The notes under the pieces: model-generated
Seen by the model: the letters and a program-made list of their open reading frames with translations, nothing else
Database searches by the model: none
Told to the model about the DNA's origin: nothing
Shown here: positions 1-7,458 of the stretch, piece after piece
Position numbering within the stretch: position 1 is the first letter of the stretch
Layout: the number at the start of each line of letters is the position of its first letter
Program-made: the position numbers and the translations under genes
DNA from: Oscillospiraceae bacterium
Lineage (GTDB): Bacteria > Bacillota > Clostridia > Oscillospirales > UBA644
DNA length: 22,747 nt
Reading direction: 5' to 3'
Assembly (NCBI GenBank): GCA_015067385.1
Contig: SVMP01000013.1
Location: 1 to 22,747, forward strand

Positions 1-1491
1 AAAATCTATAGCTTTGTCTTCACGTATAAGAACGGGTTCACCGATAGGACCTTCAGGATTGTTGTAGTATTCACCTGTAAGTTTTACATACCATTCGTTG
101 GGGATGCGGTTCATTGTAAGTTCTTTGAAATCGCAACCTTTTTCGTAAACAACTTCTGTTTCGTCGCTTACAACATCCTTGATGCAACTTAAAATCGTGA
201 TTTTATCGTAATTTTTATCTGAAATAGAGTAGTTACCAAAGTTAAGAATATTGCCGAGAGGACCGACAACTGCTATTTTCTTCAGATCTTTCTTGAGAGG
301 AAGAATATTGTCTTTATTCTTCAAAAGAGTAATGGATTTCTTTGCGATCTCGTATGAGAGTTTTTGATGTTCTTCACAATGGAATACTTTCTCTTCAAGA
401 GATTCGTCAATATAAGGATTGTCAAAAAGTCCGAGATCAAATTTGACCCTTAAAACTCTGCTTACTGCAAGGTCAAGCGTTTCCATAGACATCGTACCGT
501 TATTTATATGATCTATGATAGCTGTCTGATAAAGATCATGAGGAAAATCGTAGAGCTGAACTTCTGTGCCTGCTTCGAGAGCCATTCTTATTGCTTCCTG
601 CTTTGTTTCGGCAACATTATGGTCGCAGTTAAGCATGGAAATGGCGCACATGTCAGAACGTACAAAGCCTCTCATCTTCCATTGTTCACGGAGTACCTCT
701 GTAAGAAGCTCTCTGTCGGAAGGTACAGGTTGACCGTCTATTGAGCTGTAAGAACACATTACATTATATGCACCTGCATCTTTAACAGCTGCTTCAAATA
801 CGGGCTGGCAGTATTCATACATTTCATGTTTACCGATAGCTGCGGGTGAACAGTTTAAACCACCTGCGGGTTCTCCGTAACCCGTATAGTGCTTAAGTTC
901 AGACGCTACTTTGTCCGGACGTGAAATATCATCGCCCTGAAGACCTCTTACGATATGATATGCAAATCTTGAAGAGTGGTAGGTGTCTTCACCATAGTTT
1001 TCTTCTGTTCTGCCCCAGCGCGGTTCTCTTGCAAGGTCGCAAACAGGAGCCCAAAGTTCCTGGACACCGCACGCTCTTGCTTCTCTTGCCATTACTTCGC
1101 CCATTGCTTCGCCGAGTTCGGGTTCAAATGTTGAACCTAAAGCGCTTTGCTGTGGGAATACAGTAGCACCTTCTTTGCAATAGCCGTGAAGTGATTCTTC
1201 GCAACAAAGAATGGGAATACCGAGACGGGTATTTTCAATAGCATAGCGCTGAATGTCATTGTATGCTTTTGCGTTACTGTTTCTTAACTGAACAACGCCG
1301 TACGGGTTATCACCCATTATACCGAGTTTTTCATAATTCGCTATAAGTTTTCCTGTTTCCGGATCCTCATAAGTGATATCAGATGCGGAGTATTGGTCAA
1401 GCTGACGGGCTTTTTCTTCAAGTGTCATTTTAGACAGAAGATCGGCAATTCTTTCCTCTACAGGAAGGGATTTGTCTTTATATTTTTCCAT
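1..1491 (-). CDS. Glycoside hydrolase family 3 beta-glucosidase-type enzyme, 3' end cut by window edge
   Basis: The first 497 residues are visible, and the reading frame is open to the window edge. The protein matches the neighbouring GH3 copy (1609-4194) without a gap; by hand count about 375 of 497 positions are identical. GH3 landmarks seen are the LKHYT motif near residue 200, the nucleophile motif GFVRSD with Asp280, and the start of the second alpha/beta domain (KKIAVVGP) near residue 404. The visible part ends inside the LTGEYYNNPEG stretch that opens a PA14-like insert in the sister gene. Family members release terminal glucose or related sugars from oligosaccharides. No signal peptide is present, so the enzyme is inferred to be cytoplasmic. 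The ATG follows GGAGG by 6 nt. Substrate cannot be told from sequence. The missing part should carry the acid/base residue and the fibronectin-III-like C-terminus. Confidence 0.93.
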   Translation of the reverse strand, partial: MEKYKDKSLPVEERIADLLSKMTLEEKARQLDQYSASDITYEDPETGKLIANYEKLGIMGDNPYGVVQLRNSNAKAYNDIQRYAIENTRLGIPILCCEESLHGYCKEGATVFPQQSALGSTFEPELGEAMGEVMAREARACGVQELWAPVCDLAREPRWGRTEENYGEDTYHSSRFAYHIVRGLQGDDISRPDKVASELKHYTGYGEPAGGLNCSPAAIGKHEMYEYCQPVFEAAVKDAGAYNVMCSYSSIDGQPVPSDRELLTEVLREQWKMRGFVRSDMCAISMLNCDHNVAETKQEAIRMALEAGTEVQLYDFPHDLYQTAIIDHINNGTMSMETLDLAVSRVLRVKFDLGLFDNPYIDESLEEKVFHCEEHQKLSYEIAKKSITLLKNKDNILPLKKDLKKIAVVGPLGNILNFGNYSISDKNYDKITILSCIKDVVSDETEVVYEKGCDFKELTMNRIPNEWYVKLTGEYYNNPEGPIGEPVLIREDKAIDF

Positions 1492-1516
1492 AAATAACCT
1501 CCAAAAGTTTTTATTA

Positions 1517-1545
1517 ATAATAACATAATAAACCGCAATTGTCAA
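1517..1545 (-). promoter_or_regulatory. Sigma-A-type promoter of the downstream GH3 gene
   Basis: On the minus strand, TTGACA (1540-1545), a 17-bp spacer and TATTAT (1517-1522) lie about 25 bp before the GH3 start codon. The spacer end and -10 box read TATTATGTTATTAT, identical to the promoter of the upstream GH3 copy. This gives the second gene of the pair its own start of transcription. Confidence 0.75.
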
Positions 1546-1560
1546 GTTACGATTTGAAAT

Positions 1561-1603
1561 TAGTCAAAAAAATGAGTCCGGTTTTTTACCGAACTCATTT
1601 AAA
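1561..1603 (-). terminator. Rho-independent terminator of the upstream GH3 gene
   Basis: Arms 1570-1582 and 1588-1600 form a 13-bp stem with one G-U pair and a 5-nt loop. On the minus strand it is followed by TTTTGAC. It begins 8 nt after the stop codon of the 861-residue GH3 gene and separates that gene from the promoter of the next copy. Confidence 0.8.
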
Positions 1604-1608
1604 ATATT

Positions 1609-4194
1609 TTATTTAACGATCATGAAGTCGGACTGGAGAGGAAGGTCTGCAGAACTTGAACCAACCATAACTCTCATCTGACCGGGTTCAACGACCCACT
1701 GATATTTCGGATTGAGTGTTCTGAACGCAAGCTCACCGAGTTCGATTTCGATTCTCTTTGTTTCGCCTGCTTTAAGAGCGATTCTCTTGAATCCTTTGAG
1801 TTCCATGCCGGGTTTAACAACGGAAGCAAAATAGTCTCTGATATAAACCTGAGCAACTTCTTCACCGTCAACGTTACCTGTGTTTGTTACATTGAACGAA
1901 ACTTTAAGAGTTTCATCTGTCTTGATCTCTTCGGAAGAAAGTTTGAGATCGGAAAATTCAAAAGTGGTGTATGAAAGACCGTAACCGAAGGGGAAGAGGG
2001 GATTTCTATCGATGCCTTCAACGTATCTCTTGCCGCCTGCAGGTTTTCTGCTGTAATGAACGGGAAGCTGACCGATGGTCTTCGGGAAGGACATGGAAAG
2101 TTTTCCGCCGGGATTGATCTTGCCGAACAATGCATCTGCAATAGCTCTTCCGCCGAGTTCACCGGCAAAGAATGCCTGAACGATTGCGGGGATGTGTTCG
2201 TTTTCCCACGTGATAGTCATCGGACGTCCGCTCTGGAGAACAAGAACAATAGGAGTTCCTGTCGCATAAATTTCTTTGAGGAAATCGAGCTGTTTACCGG
2301 GGAGGTTAAGATCGCATCTGTCAAAGTTTTCGCCGGTAGTGATCTCAGCGTGGTCACCGAGAGAAACGATCGCAACGTCAGCGCCTTTAACTGCTTCGAG
2401 AGCTTCGTTTATATCTGCAGGTTTATCCTGCCAACCCATCATTACAGACGCACCGCGTTCATCGTTGCGGTATTCAATCTTGATATTATATTTTTTCTTT
2501 TCAAATTTAAACGGAACAAGACAATCACCTTTCTTGTCGCCCCATGCATCAATAATAAGCTCATCATCGATCCAGAGTTTGACACTGTCCTGACATTTGA
2601 AACCGATAAAAGCATCACCTTCAATATCCGGCTGCATGATACCTGTCCAACGTGCGGAGAATTTTGCATCAACGCAACCTGCAACTTTTTCTGCAATAAA
2701 GCTGAATTCAATTCCGGATTCTGGACGAACAAGCGCAGGTTCACCGACAGGTTCTTCGGGATTGTTGTAATATTCACCTTTAAGTCCCGTAAACCATCTG
2801 CCGTTAATCTTTTTCATTGTAAGCTCTTTGAACTCACAGCCTTTTGCGTATACAACTTCCGTTTCGTCGCCGACGATCTCTTTGATTGAAGAAACTAAAG
2901 TAATCTTATCATATGTTCTGGGAGAAACGCTGTAGTCGCCAAAGTTGAGAATATCAGCGGTGGGACCTACAACTGCGATCTTCTTCATACCTTTTTTCAA
3001 GGGGAGGAGATTGTTTTCGTTTTTGAGGAGTGTTATGGATTTAGCGGCAATTCTGTATGCAAGGTCTTTATGGTCCTGACAGTGCAAAACTTTATCCTGA
3101 AGACTTTCGTCAATATACGGATCATCAAAAAGACCGAGGTCGAATTTTACTCTTAACATACATGCAACGGCATCATCAAGAGTTTCCATGGAAATGATGC
3201 CTTTCTTCACGTAGTCAATGATAGTACCTTGATAGAGATCGTGAGGAAAATCGTGAAGCTGAACGTTCGTACCTGCTTCGAGAGCCATTCTTATTGCTTC
3301 TTGTTTTGTGTCTGCTACGTTATGGTCACAGTTAAGCATAGAAATAGCACACATATCGGAACGTACAAAACCTCTCATGCCCCACTGATCACGGAGGACA
3401 TCACGGAGAAGTTCTTTGTCGGAAGGAACGGGCTGACCGTCGATAGAACTGTAGGAACACATTACGTTATATGCGCCTGCATCTTTGATTGCTGCTTCGA
3501 ATACTGGCTGACAGTATTCGAAAACTTCATGTCTGCCCATTGCTACAACTGAACAGTTTAGACCGCCTGCAGGTGCACCGTATGCGGTGTAATGTTTGAG
3601 TTCAGAAACAACTTTATCGGGTTTTGAAACATCATCACCCTGAAGGCCGCGAACAATATGATAAGCAAATCTTGAAGAATGATATGTGTCTTCGCCCCAG
3701 TTTTCTTCTGTTCTGCCCCAACGGGGTTCTCTTGCAAGGTCACATACGGGAGCCCATGCTTCCTGAACACCGCAAGCCCTTGCTTCTCTTGCAATTGCAG
3801 CACCCATTTCTTCGCCGAGAGAAGGTTCAAATGTACAGCCAAGGGCTAATTGCTGCGGAAAAACGGTTGCACCCTGTTCGGTATAACCGTGGAGTGCTTC
3901 TGTGCTGAAAAGAATAGGAATACCGAGTCGGGTATTTTCTACAGCGTGGCGCTGAAGTTCATTATAAACTTTTGAATTGCTCTTGCCGATACCGAGAACA
4001 CCGTAAGGTATATCTCCCATTTCCTTGAGCTTTTCATAGTCAACAGATCTATCTCCGGTTTCAGGGTCTTCACACGTAAGATCTGAGGGGGAATATTGGT
4101 CAATTTGGCGTGCTTTTTCTTCAAGGGTCATCTTTGAGAGAAGATCTGCAATTCTCTCTTGGACCGGAAGTGATTTATCTTTATATTTTTCCAT
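1609..4194 (-). CDS. Glycoside hydrolase family 3 beta-glucosidase-type enzyme with PA14-like insert
   Basis: Complete 861-residue GH3 enzyme, the length expected for members with a PA14 insert. Domains in order: TIM-barrel-like domain (about 1-350) with LKHYT at 199-203 and the nucleophile Asp280 in GFVRSD; alpha/beta sandwich domain opening at KKIAVVGP (404-411); PA14-like insert (about 471-592, LKGEYYNN to MMGWQDKP); return of the alpha/beta domain with the GENFDR motif (621-626), whose Glu622, or Glu617 nearby, is the likely acid/base; and a fibronectin-III-like C-terminal domain after PFGYGLSYTTF (735-745). It is expected to hydrolyse terminal beta-linked sugars from oligosaccharides in the cytoplasm, as no signal peptide is visible. 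The ATG follows AGGAG by about 8 nt. It is transcribed from its own promoter and ends in its own terminator. Substrate (glucosidase, xylosidase or other) is not decided by these motifs. Confidence 0.95.
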   Translation of the reverse strand: MEKYKDKSLPVQERIADLLSKMTLEEKARQIDQYSPSDLTCEDPETGDRSVDYEKLKEMGDIPYGVLGIGKSNSKVYNELQRHAVENTRLGIPILFSTEALHGYTEQGATVFPQQLALGCTFEPSLGEEMGAAIAREARACGVQEAWAPVCDLAREPRWGRTEENWGEDTYHSSRFAYHIVRGLQGDDVSKPDKVVSELKHYTAYGAPAGGLNCSVVAMGRHEVFEYCQPVFEAAIKDAGAYNVMCSYSSIDGQPVPSDKELLRDVLRDQWGMRGFVRSDMCAISMLNCDHNVADTKQEAIRMALEAGTNVQLHDFPHDLYQGTIIDYVKKGIISMETLDDAVACMLRVKFDLGLFDDPYIDESLQDKVLHCQDHKDLAYRIAAKSITLLKNENNLLPLKKGMKKIAVVGPTADILNFGDYSVSPRTYDKITLVSSIKEIVGDETEVVYAKGCEFKELTMKKINGRWFTGLKGEYYNNPEEPVGEPALVRPESGIEFSFIAEKVAGCVDAKFSARWTGIMQPDIEGDAFIGFKCQDSVKLWIDDELIIDAWGDKKGDCLVPFKFEKKKYNIKIEYRNDERGASVMMGWQDKPADINEALEAVKGADVAIVSLGDHAEITTGENFDRCDLNLPGKQLDFLKEIYATGTPIVLVLQSGRPMTITWENEHIPAIVQAFFAGELGGRAIADALFGKINPGGKLSMSFPKTIGQLPVHYSRKPAGGKRYVEGIDRNPLFPFGYGLSYTTFEFSDLKLSSEEIKTDETLKVSFNVTNTGNVDGEEVAQVYIRDYFASVVKPGMELKGFKRIALKAGETKRIEIELGELAFRTLNPKYQWVVEPGQMRVMVGSSSADLPLQSDFMIVK

Positions 4195-4229
4195 GGTTTA
4201 TTCTCCTTATATTTTTTATATTTTTTTCT

Positions 4230-4258
4230 ATAATAACATAATATTTTATTGTTGTCAA
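4230..4258 (-). promoter_or_regulatory. Sigma-A-type promoter of the upstream GH3 gene
   Basis: On the minus strand, TTGACA (4253-4258), a 17-bp spacer and TATTAT (4230-4235). It shares CTTGACAA and TATTATGTTATTAT with the promoter at 1517-1545, while the rest of the two spacers differs. Confidence 0.75.
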
Positions 4259-4283
4259 GCGAAAAAGTATACAATTCACTTAT

Positions 4284-4318
4284 AAAAAAGCATCTGTACG
4301 TTGTTTTCGTACAGATGC
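4284..4318 (-). terminator. Rho-independent terminator of the MATE exporter gene
   Basis: A perfect 11-bp stem (4290-4300 with 4308-4318) with a 7-nt loop is followed on the minus strand by six T residues. It begins 6 nt after the exporter stop codon and insulates the exporter from the GH3 promoter. Confidence 0.9.
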
Positions 4319-4324
4319 AGCTCA

Positions 4325-5722
4325 TTATTTATTATCTTTAATAATATTTTTTGCCCAGATTCCCGACATAAGCATCGGAAGTCCGATACAGATTTTTATA
4401 ATATCCGAAAATTGTACAATAAAGTATATTGCAACTATTCCAAGTGATGTGAATCGACATAGCAAGAAAGATATAACGACCGGTACGCACCACGTATATA
4501 CGCTGTCGAAAAGAAATGTGATAAATGTTCTGCCACCGGAGCGTATTGTGAAGTATGTAACATGGATAAATGCATGTATGGGTAACGACGCGCCTGCGAC
4601 CATCAGGAAATTAGTTGCGAGATCATAAACTGCCTGTTCTGTGTTGTATATGAGCGGAATAAACGGAGCGGAAGCTATTAGCAGAATACCGATTACCGTA
4701 TTGGAGACAACGGAAAGAAAGATCAGTTTTCGGTCTATATCTTTTGCTTCTTCGATCTCACCTGCACCAAGCTTTTGTCCGACAAGAATGCTTACAGCAC
4801 TGCCCATAGACATCATTATAATACAGAATATATTCCATACTGTTGATGAAATATTGTTTGCCGCAACGACTTCAAGACCCCTTGTAGAATAGTTCTGGTT
4901 AACAAATGTTGTACCCATAGACCAGAGAACTTCGTTGAGAAGAAGGGGAGTGCCTGTTTTGATTATTTTTCCTACAAGAGGAAGAGGGACTTTGAGTGAT
5001 CTGTAAACACCGTCAATGAAAGGATATTTTTCTTTGTTTTTATGTGTGTATAATACGATATATATCATCTCTATAAATCTCGCAATGACTGTTGCAAGCG
5101 CTGCGCCTCGAACACCCATTGCAGGGATCCACAGAAAACCGAAAATAAGAACTATATTGAGAACAAAGTTTACACCAATAGAAATGACGGAAGCGATCAT
5201 CGGGGCAACTGTTTCGCCTGTTTCTCTGAGTGTACTGGTGTAAACCTGAACCATCATAAAGGGGATAAGTCCAACGATTGCGATTTTTAAATAGTCGAGC
5301 GCATAGCCGAGAGTTATAGACAGATCAAGATCTTTATTGGCTTCATTGTCAAGAAACAGCATTATAAGTTCGTCTCCGAACGGTATGAAAAAAGATAACG
5401 CCAATATTGTTGTTGTTACGCAGAAAATAAATTTAAATCTGAATGTGTTTCTTACACCTATATTGTCTCCGATCCCGAAAAATTGAGCACCGAAGATCGA
5501 AACACCCGAAATTCCTCCGAAAATAGTGAGATTGAAAACAAAAATAATTTGGTTTACAATAGCTACACCGCTCATTGGTTCTGTTCCGAGCGAGCCTACC
5601 ATTATATTATCCAACAGATTGACAATGTTGGTTATTCCTTGTTGGATTATTATCGGTATGATCAGTCGAATAGTTTTTCGATAAAATGCTTTATCTCCTA
5701 TAAATTTTTTTAAAAATCCCAT
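4325..5722 (-). CDS. MATE-family multidrug/sodium-type efflux transporter
   Basis: A 465-residue polytopic membrane protein with the pattern of a MATE (NorM/DinF-like) antiporter: about twelve hydrophobic segments in two related halves, the early segment LIIPIIIQQGITNIVNLLDNI, and the typical SGVSIFGAQFFGIGD stretch in the first half with a matching SILVGQKLGAGE stretch in the second. Such proteins export cationic drugs or metabolites in exchange for sodium or protons. Length is normal for the family and the gene is intact. The ATG lies 12 nt after a G-run, a rather long spacing. No better start is visible. It diverges from the AraC-type regulator across a 97-bp gap and has its own terminator. 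Regulation by that neighbour is inferred from arrangement only. The transported substrate is unknown. Confidence 0.92.
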   Translation of the reverse strand: MGFLKKFIGDKAFYRKTIRLIIPIIIQQGITNIVNLLDNIMVGSLGTEPMSGVAIVNQIIFVFNLTIFGGISGVSIFGAQFFGIGDNIGVRNTFRFKFIFCVTTTILALSFFIPFGDELIMLFLDNEANKDLDLSITLGYALDYLKIAIVGLIPFMMVQVYTSTLRETGETVAPMIASVISIGVNFVLNIVLIFGFLWIPAMGVRGAALATVIARFIEMIYIVLYTHKNKEKYPFIDGVYRSLKVPLPLVGKIIKTGTPLLLNEVLWSMGTTFVNQNYSTRGLEVVAANNISSTVWNIFCIIMMSMGSAVSILVGQKLGAGEIEEAKDIDRKLIFLSVVSNTVIGILLIASAPFIPLIYNTEQAVYDLATNFLMVAGASLPIHAFIHVTYFTIRSGGRTFITFLFDSVYTWCVPVVISFLLCRFTSLGIVAIYFIVQFSDIIKICIGLPMLMSGIWAKNIIKDNK

Positions 5723-5739
5723 AAAAACGATTTTCCCCC

Positions 5740-5768
5740 TTGATTTTTTTTATTACATGCGTTATAAT
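5740..5768 (+). promoter_or_regulatory. Sigma-A-type promoter of the AraC-family gene
   Basis: TTGATT (5740-5745), a 17-bp spacer and a perfect TATAAT (5763-5768) lie about 50 bp before the ATG at 5820. No equally good promoter for the divergent exporter gene was found. TTGTCA (5786-5791) on the minus strand is a weak -35 candidate. Confidence 0.65.
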
Positions 5769-5774
5769 TAAATA

Positions 5775-5795
5775 AATTGTAATGTTGTGACAATT
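5775..5795. promoter_or_regulatory. Inverted repeat in the divergent AraC/MATE promoter region, candidate operator
   Basis: AATTGT and ACAATT form an inverted repeat separated by 9 nt. It covers the expected transcription start of the AraC-type gene and overlaps the weak -35 candidate of the exporter. This is a possible site for autoregulation or control of the exporter. Short AT-rich palindromes also occur by chance. Confidence 0.3.
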
Positions 5796-5819
5796 AACTA
5801 ATTAAATTCGGTGATTGAT

Positions 5820-6677
5820 ATGGCAGGAAATAAACGAAAGACAATTGAACATTCAGAGCTTTATGCTGTCGGCATTCCCCTTATAGCTATGTATTCAAAC
5901 TCATGTTCCACAGAGACTCTCGAATCACATGACCACGGAAGTTTTTTTGAGATCTGTTATTTGAAACGAGGCACTCAAAAATATTGTATAGGTAATGATG
6001 AATACACAATTAACGGCGGTGAGGTCTTTATAACATTTCCGCGAGAAAAACATTCCTCGGGGAACGATCCTCAATCCAGAGGCTGTCTTTATTGGCTTCA
6101 TCTCGACAGTCGTTGCCCATCTCTTCTCGGATTAGACAGGCAAAGTTCAGAAAAACTCATAGAAAGCTTGTATTCTGTCAAAACACGCAATTTTAAAATC
6201 AGAGATGATATTGCCGCCAAGCTTTTGAAAGCCTATAATCTATTTGACAGAGGCGGGGAACTTGATATTATCGCAGCCAGATCACTTCTTACGGTTTTTC
6301 TTTGTGAACTCATATATTCGGAACGAAATATGGCTAAAAAAAGTGTTATTTCCGATCCGATAAGCAGAGCGAAAGCGTATATGGACGAAAATATCAAGGA
6401 GAAAATTAATCTTGACGAATTGTCCGAAATGATAAATTTCTCGCTTTCTCATTTTAAACTTAAATTTAAAAAAGAGATAGGAATTCCGCCCGGAGAATAT
6501 ATAATGCAGCGTAAAATATACGATTCAATAGATCTTCTGACGGAAAAATCTCTTACGTATATAGCGTATGAATATAATTTTTCATCACCGCAACACTATT
6601 CAAAAAATTTTAAAGCTGTTACAGGTATGACACCGAAAGAATATAAAAATAAAATGAAGTTGTCTGCCGATTCGTGA
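5820..6677 (+). CDS. AraC/XylS-family transcriptional regulator with N-terminal cupin domain
   Basis: A 285-residue regulator. The N-terminal half (about residues 15-100) is a cupin-type sensor domain, with SHDHGSFFEICYLKRG and GEVFITFPREKH. The C-terminal part (about 185-280) carries the two helix-turn-helix units of the family, ending in the signature around IAYEYNFSSPQHYSKNFK and GMTPKEYK. The ligand is probably a small molecule such as a sugar, but the sequence does not show which. I chose ATG 5820 over GTG 5811 because a GGTGAT ribosome site precedes the ATG by a few bases while nothing precedes the GTG. The gene diverges from the MATE exporter and lies near the two GH3 genes, so these are candidate targets. 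That is inference. Confidence 0.92.
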   Translation: MAGNKRKTIEHSELYAVGIPLIAMYSNSCSTETLESHDHGSFFEICYLKRGTQKYCIGNDEYTINGGEVFITFPREKHSSGNDPQSRGCLYWLHLDSRCPSLLGLDRQSSEKLIESLYSVKTRNFKIRDDIAAKLLKAYNLFDRGGELDIIAARSLLTVFLCELIYSERNMAKKSVISDPISRAKAYMDENIKEKINLDELSEMINFSLSHFKLKFKKEIGIPPGEYIMQRKIYDSIDLLTEKSLTYIAYEYNFSSPQHYSKNFKAVTGMTPKEYKNKMKLSADS

Positions 6678-6808
6678 TTATATCATAAACATATTTTAAA
6701 GTCAATGATATAACTTTGAAATATTGTATTAATAATGATTTATTTTATTGTTTTATACGATAATTGCAAATGATATTTTAGTTTATTATTACTTGACAGA
6801 TAATAAAG

Positions 6809-6854
6809 AAAGAGAAGACTCGCAGTATGTGAATCTTCTCTTTTGTGTTTTTTA
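6809..6854. terminator. Bidirectional terminator between convergent genes
   Basis: Arms 6809-6821 and 6831-6843 form a stem of ten A/G-T/C pairs, one mismatch and two more pairs, with a 9-nt loop. On the plus strand it is followed by TTTTGTGTTTTTT, and on the minus strand by TTTCTTTATTA. It serves the AraC-type gene, whose stop is about 130 bp away, and the small membrane protein gene, whose stop is 8 nt away. The stretch 6678-6808 is AT-rich and holds nothing else I recognise. Confidence 0.7.
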
Positions 6855-7358
6855 GTTTAGTCTGTTTCCGTTTTCATCAAGAAAATAATAGTCATTGGGG
6901 GCAAAAGGACAATAATAAACAAACGGTATTGACGTTACGGGGATTACTGTTTCATTGATCACAATATCTTTACATTTGGGATTATTTATAATAAACGAAT
7001 AACCTCTCCCAAAATACTCAAAGAATATGTCTTGTCCTCTTGGAGTGCTAACGTTATGTAAATGGACAAATTTGTATTTCCCGCTTTCAACCTCGATAAC
7101 TTCAAGAGGATAATATCTGTGCATTTGATATTCGTTTCCCGTAATGATCCAAAACATATGCCTGTTGTTGTCTATCGTGGATTTGCCTGCTATTGTCATT
7201 TCAATAGTTTCAACTTCGGCAAGATTCTTTATTTCCTTCCGAGCTTTTTTGATTAAGCCTTCTTCTCCGACAATCAGAGAAGTCTTAGCAACGAGTATAC
7301 ATACAGTAAAGATAATTATCAGCAATATCGGTATACAGATCAATAATTTCTTTTTCAT
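6852..7358 (-). CDS. Small membrane-anchored protein of unknown function
   Basis: A 168-residue protein that I do not recognise. Residues 1-3 are Lys-rich after Met, and residues 5-25 are a strongly hydrophobic segment without a clear cleavage site or lipobox, so it is probably an N-terminal membrane anchor with the rest outside the cell. The body is a mix of charged and aromatic residues, compatible with a small beta-rich domain (HMFWIITGNEYQMHRYYPLEV, then a KYKFVHLHNV strand). Three Cys occur after the anchor region or within it, without a known metal motif. The ribosome site is weak (AAGAGA about 11 nt before ATG). It lies 100 bp after hflX with no clear terminator between, so it may be the last gene of that transcript. 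Confidence 0.65.
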   Translation of the reverse strand: MKKKLLICIPILLIIIFTVCILVAKTSLIVGEEGLIKKARKEIKNLAEVETIEMTIAGKSTIDNNRHMFWIITGNEYQMHRYYPLEVIEVESGKYKFVHLHNVSTPRGQDIFFEYFGRGYSFIINNPKCKDIVINETVIPVTSIPFVYYCPFAPNDYYFLDENGNRLN

Positions 7359-7458
7359 GGTTAATATGTCTCTTTTCTGAATAGAATCATCTTTAATCTT
7401 TTTATTCTCGTTTATTTAACCATCTTTTAAACCGAAAATGAATCTTTAATCGTTAGCA

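Noticed and set aside
2056..2889. Long open frame (277 codons) on the plus strand inside the GH3 gene
   Set aside because: It is fully antisense to the PA14-containing part of a clear GH3 gene, has low-complexity Phe/Cys-rich translation and no ribosome site.
5811..5819. GTG start for the AraC-type regulator
   Set aside because: No ribosome site precedes it, while ATG 5820 has GGTGAT just upstream.
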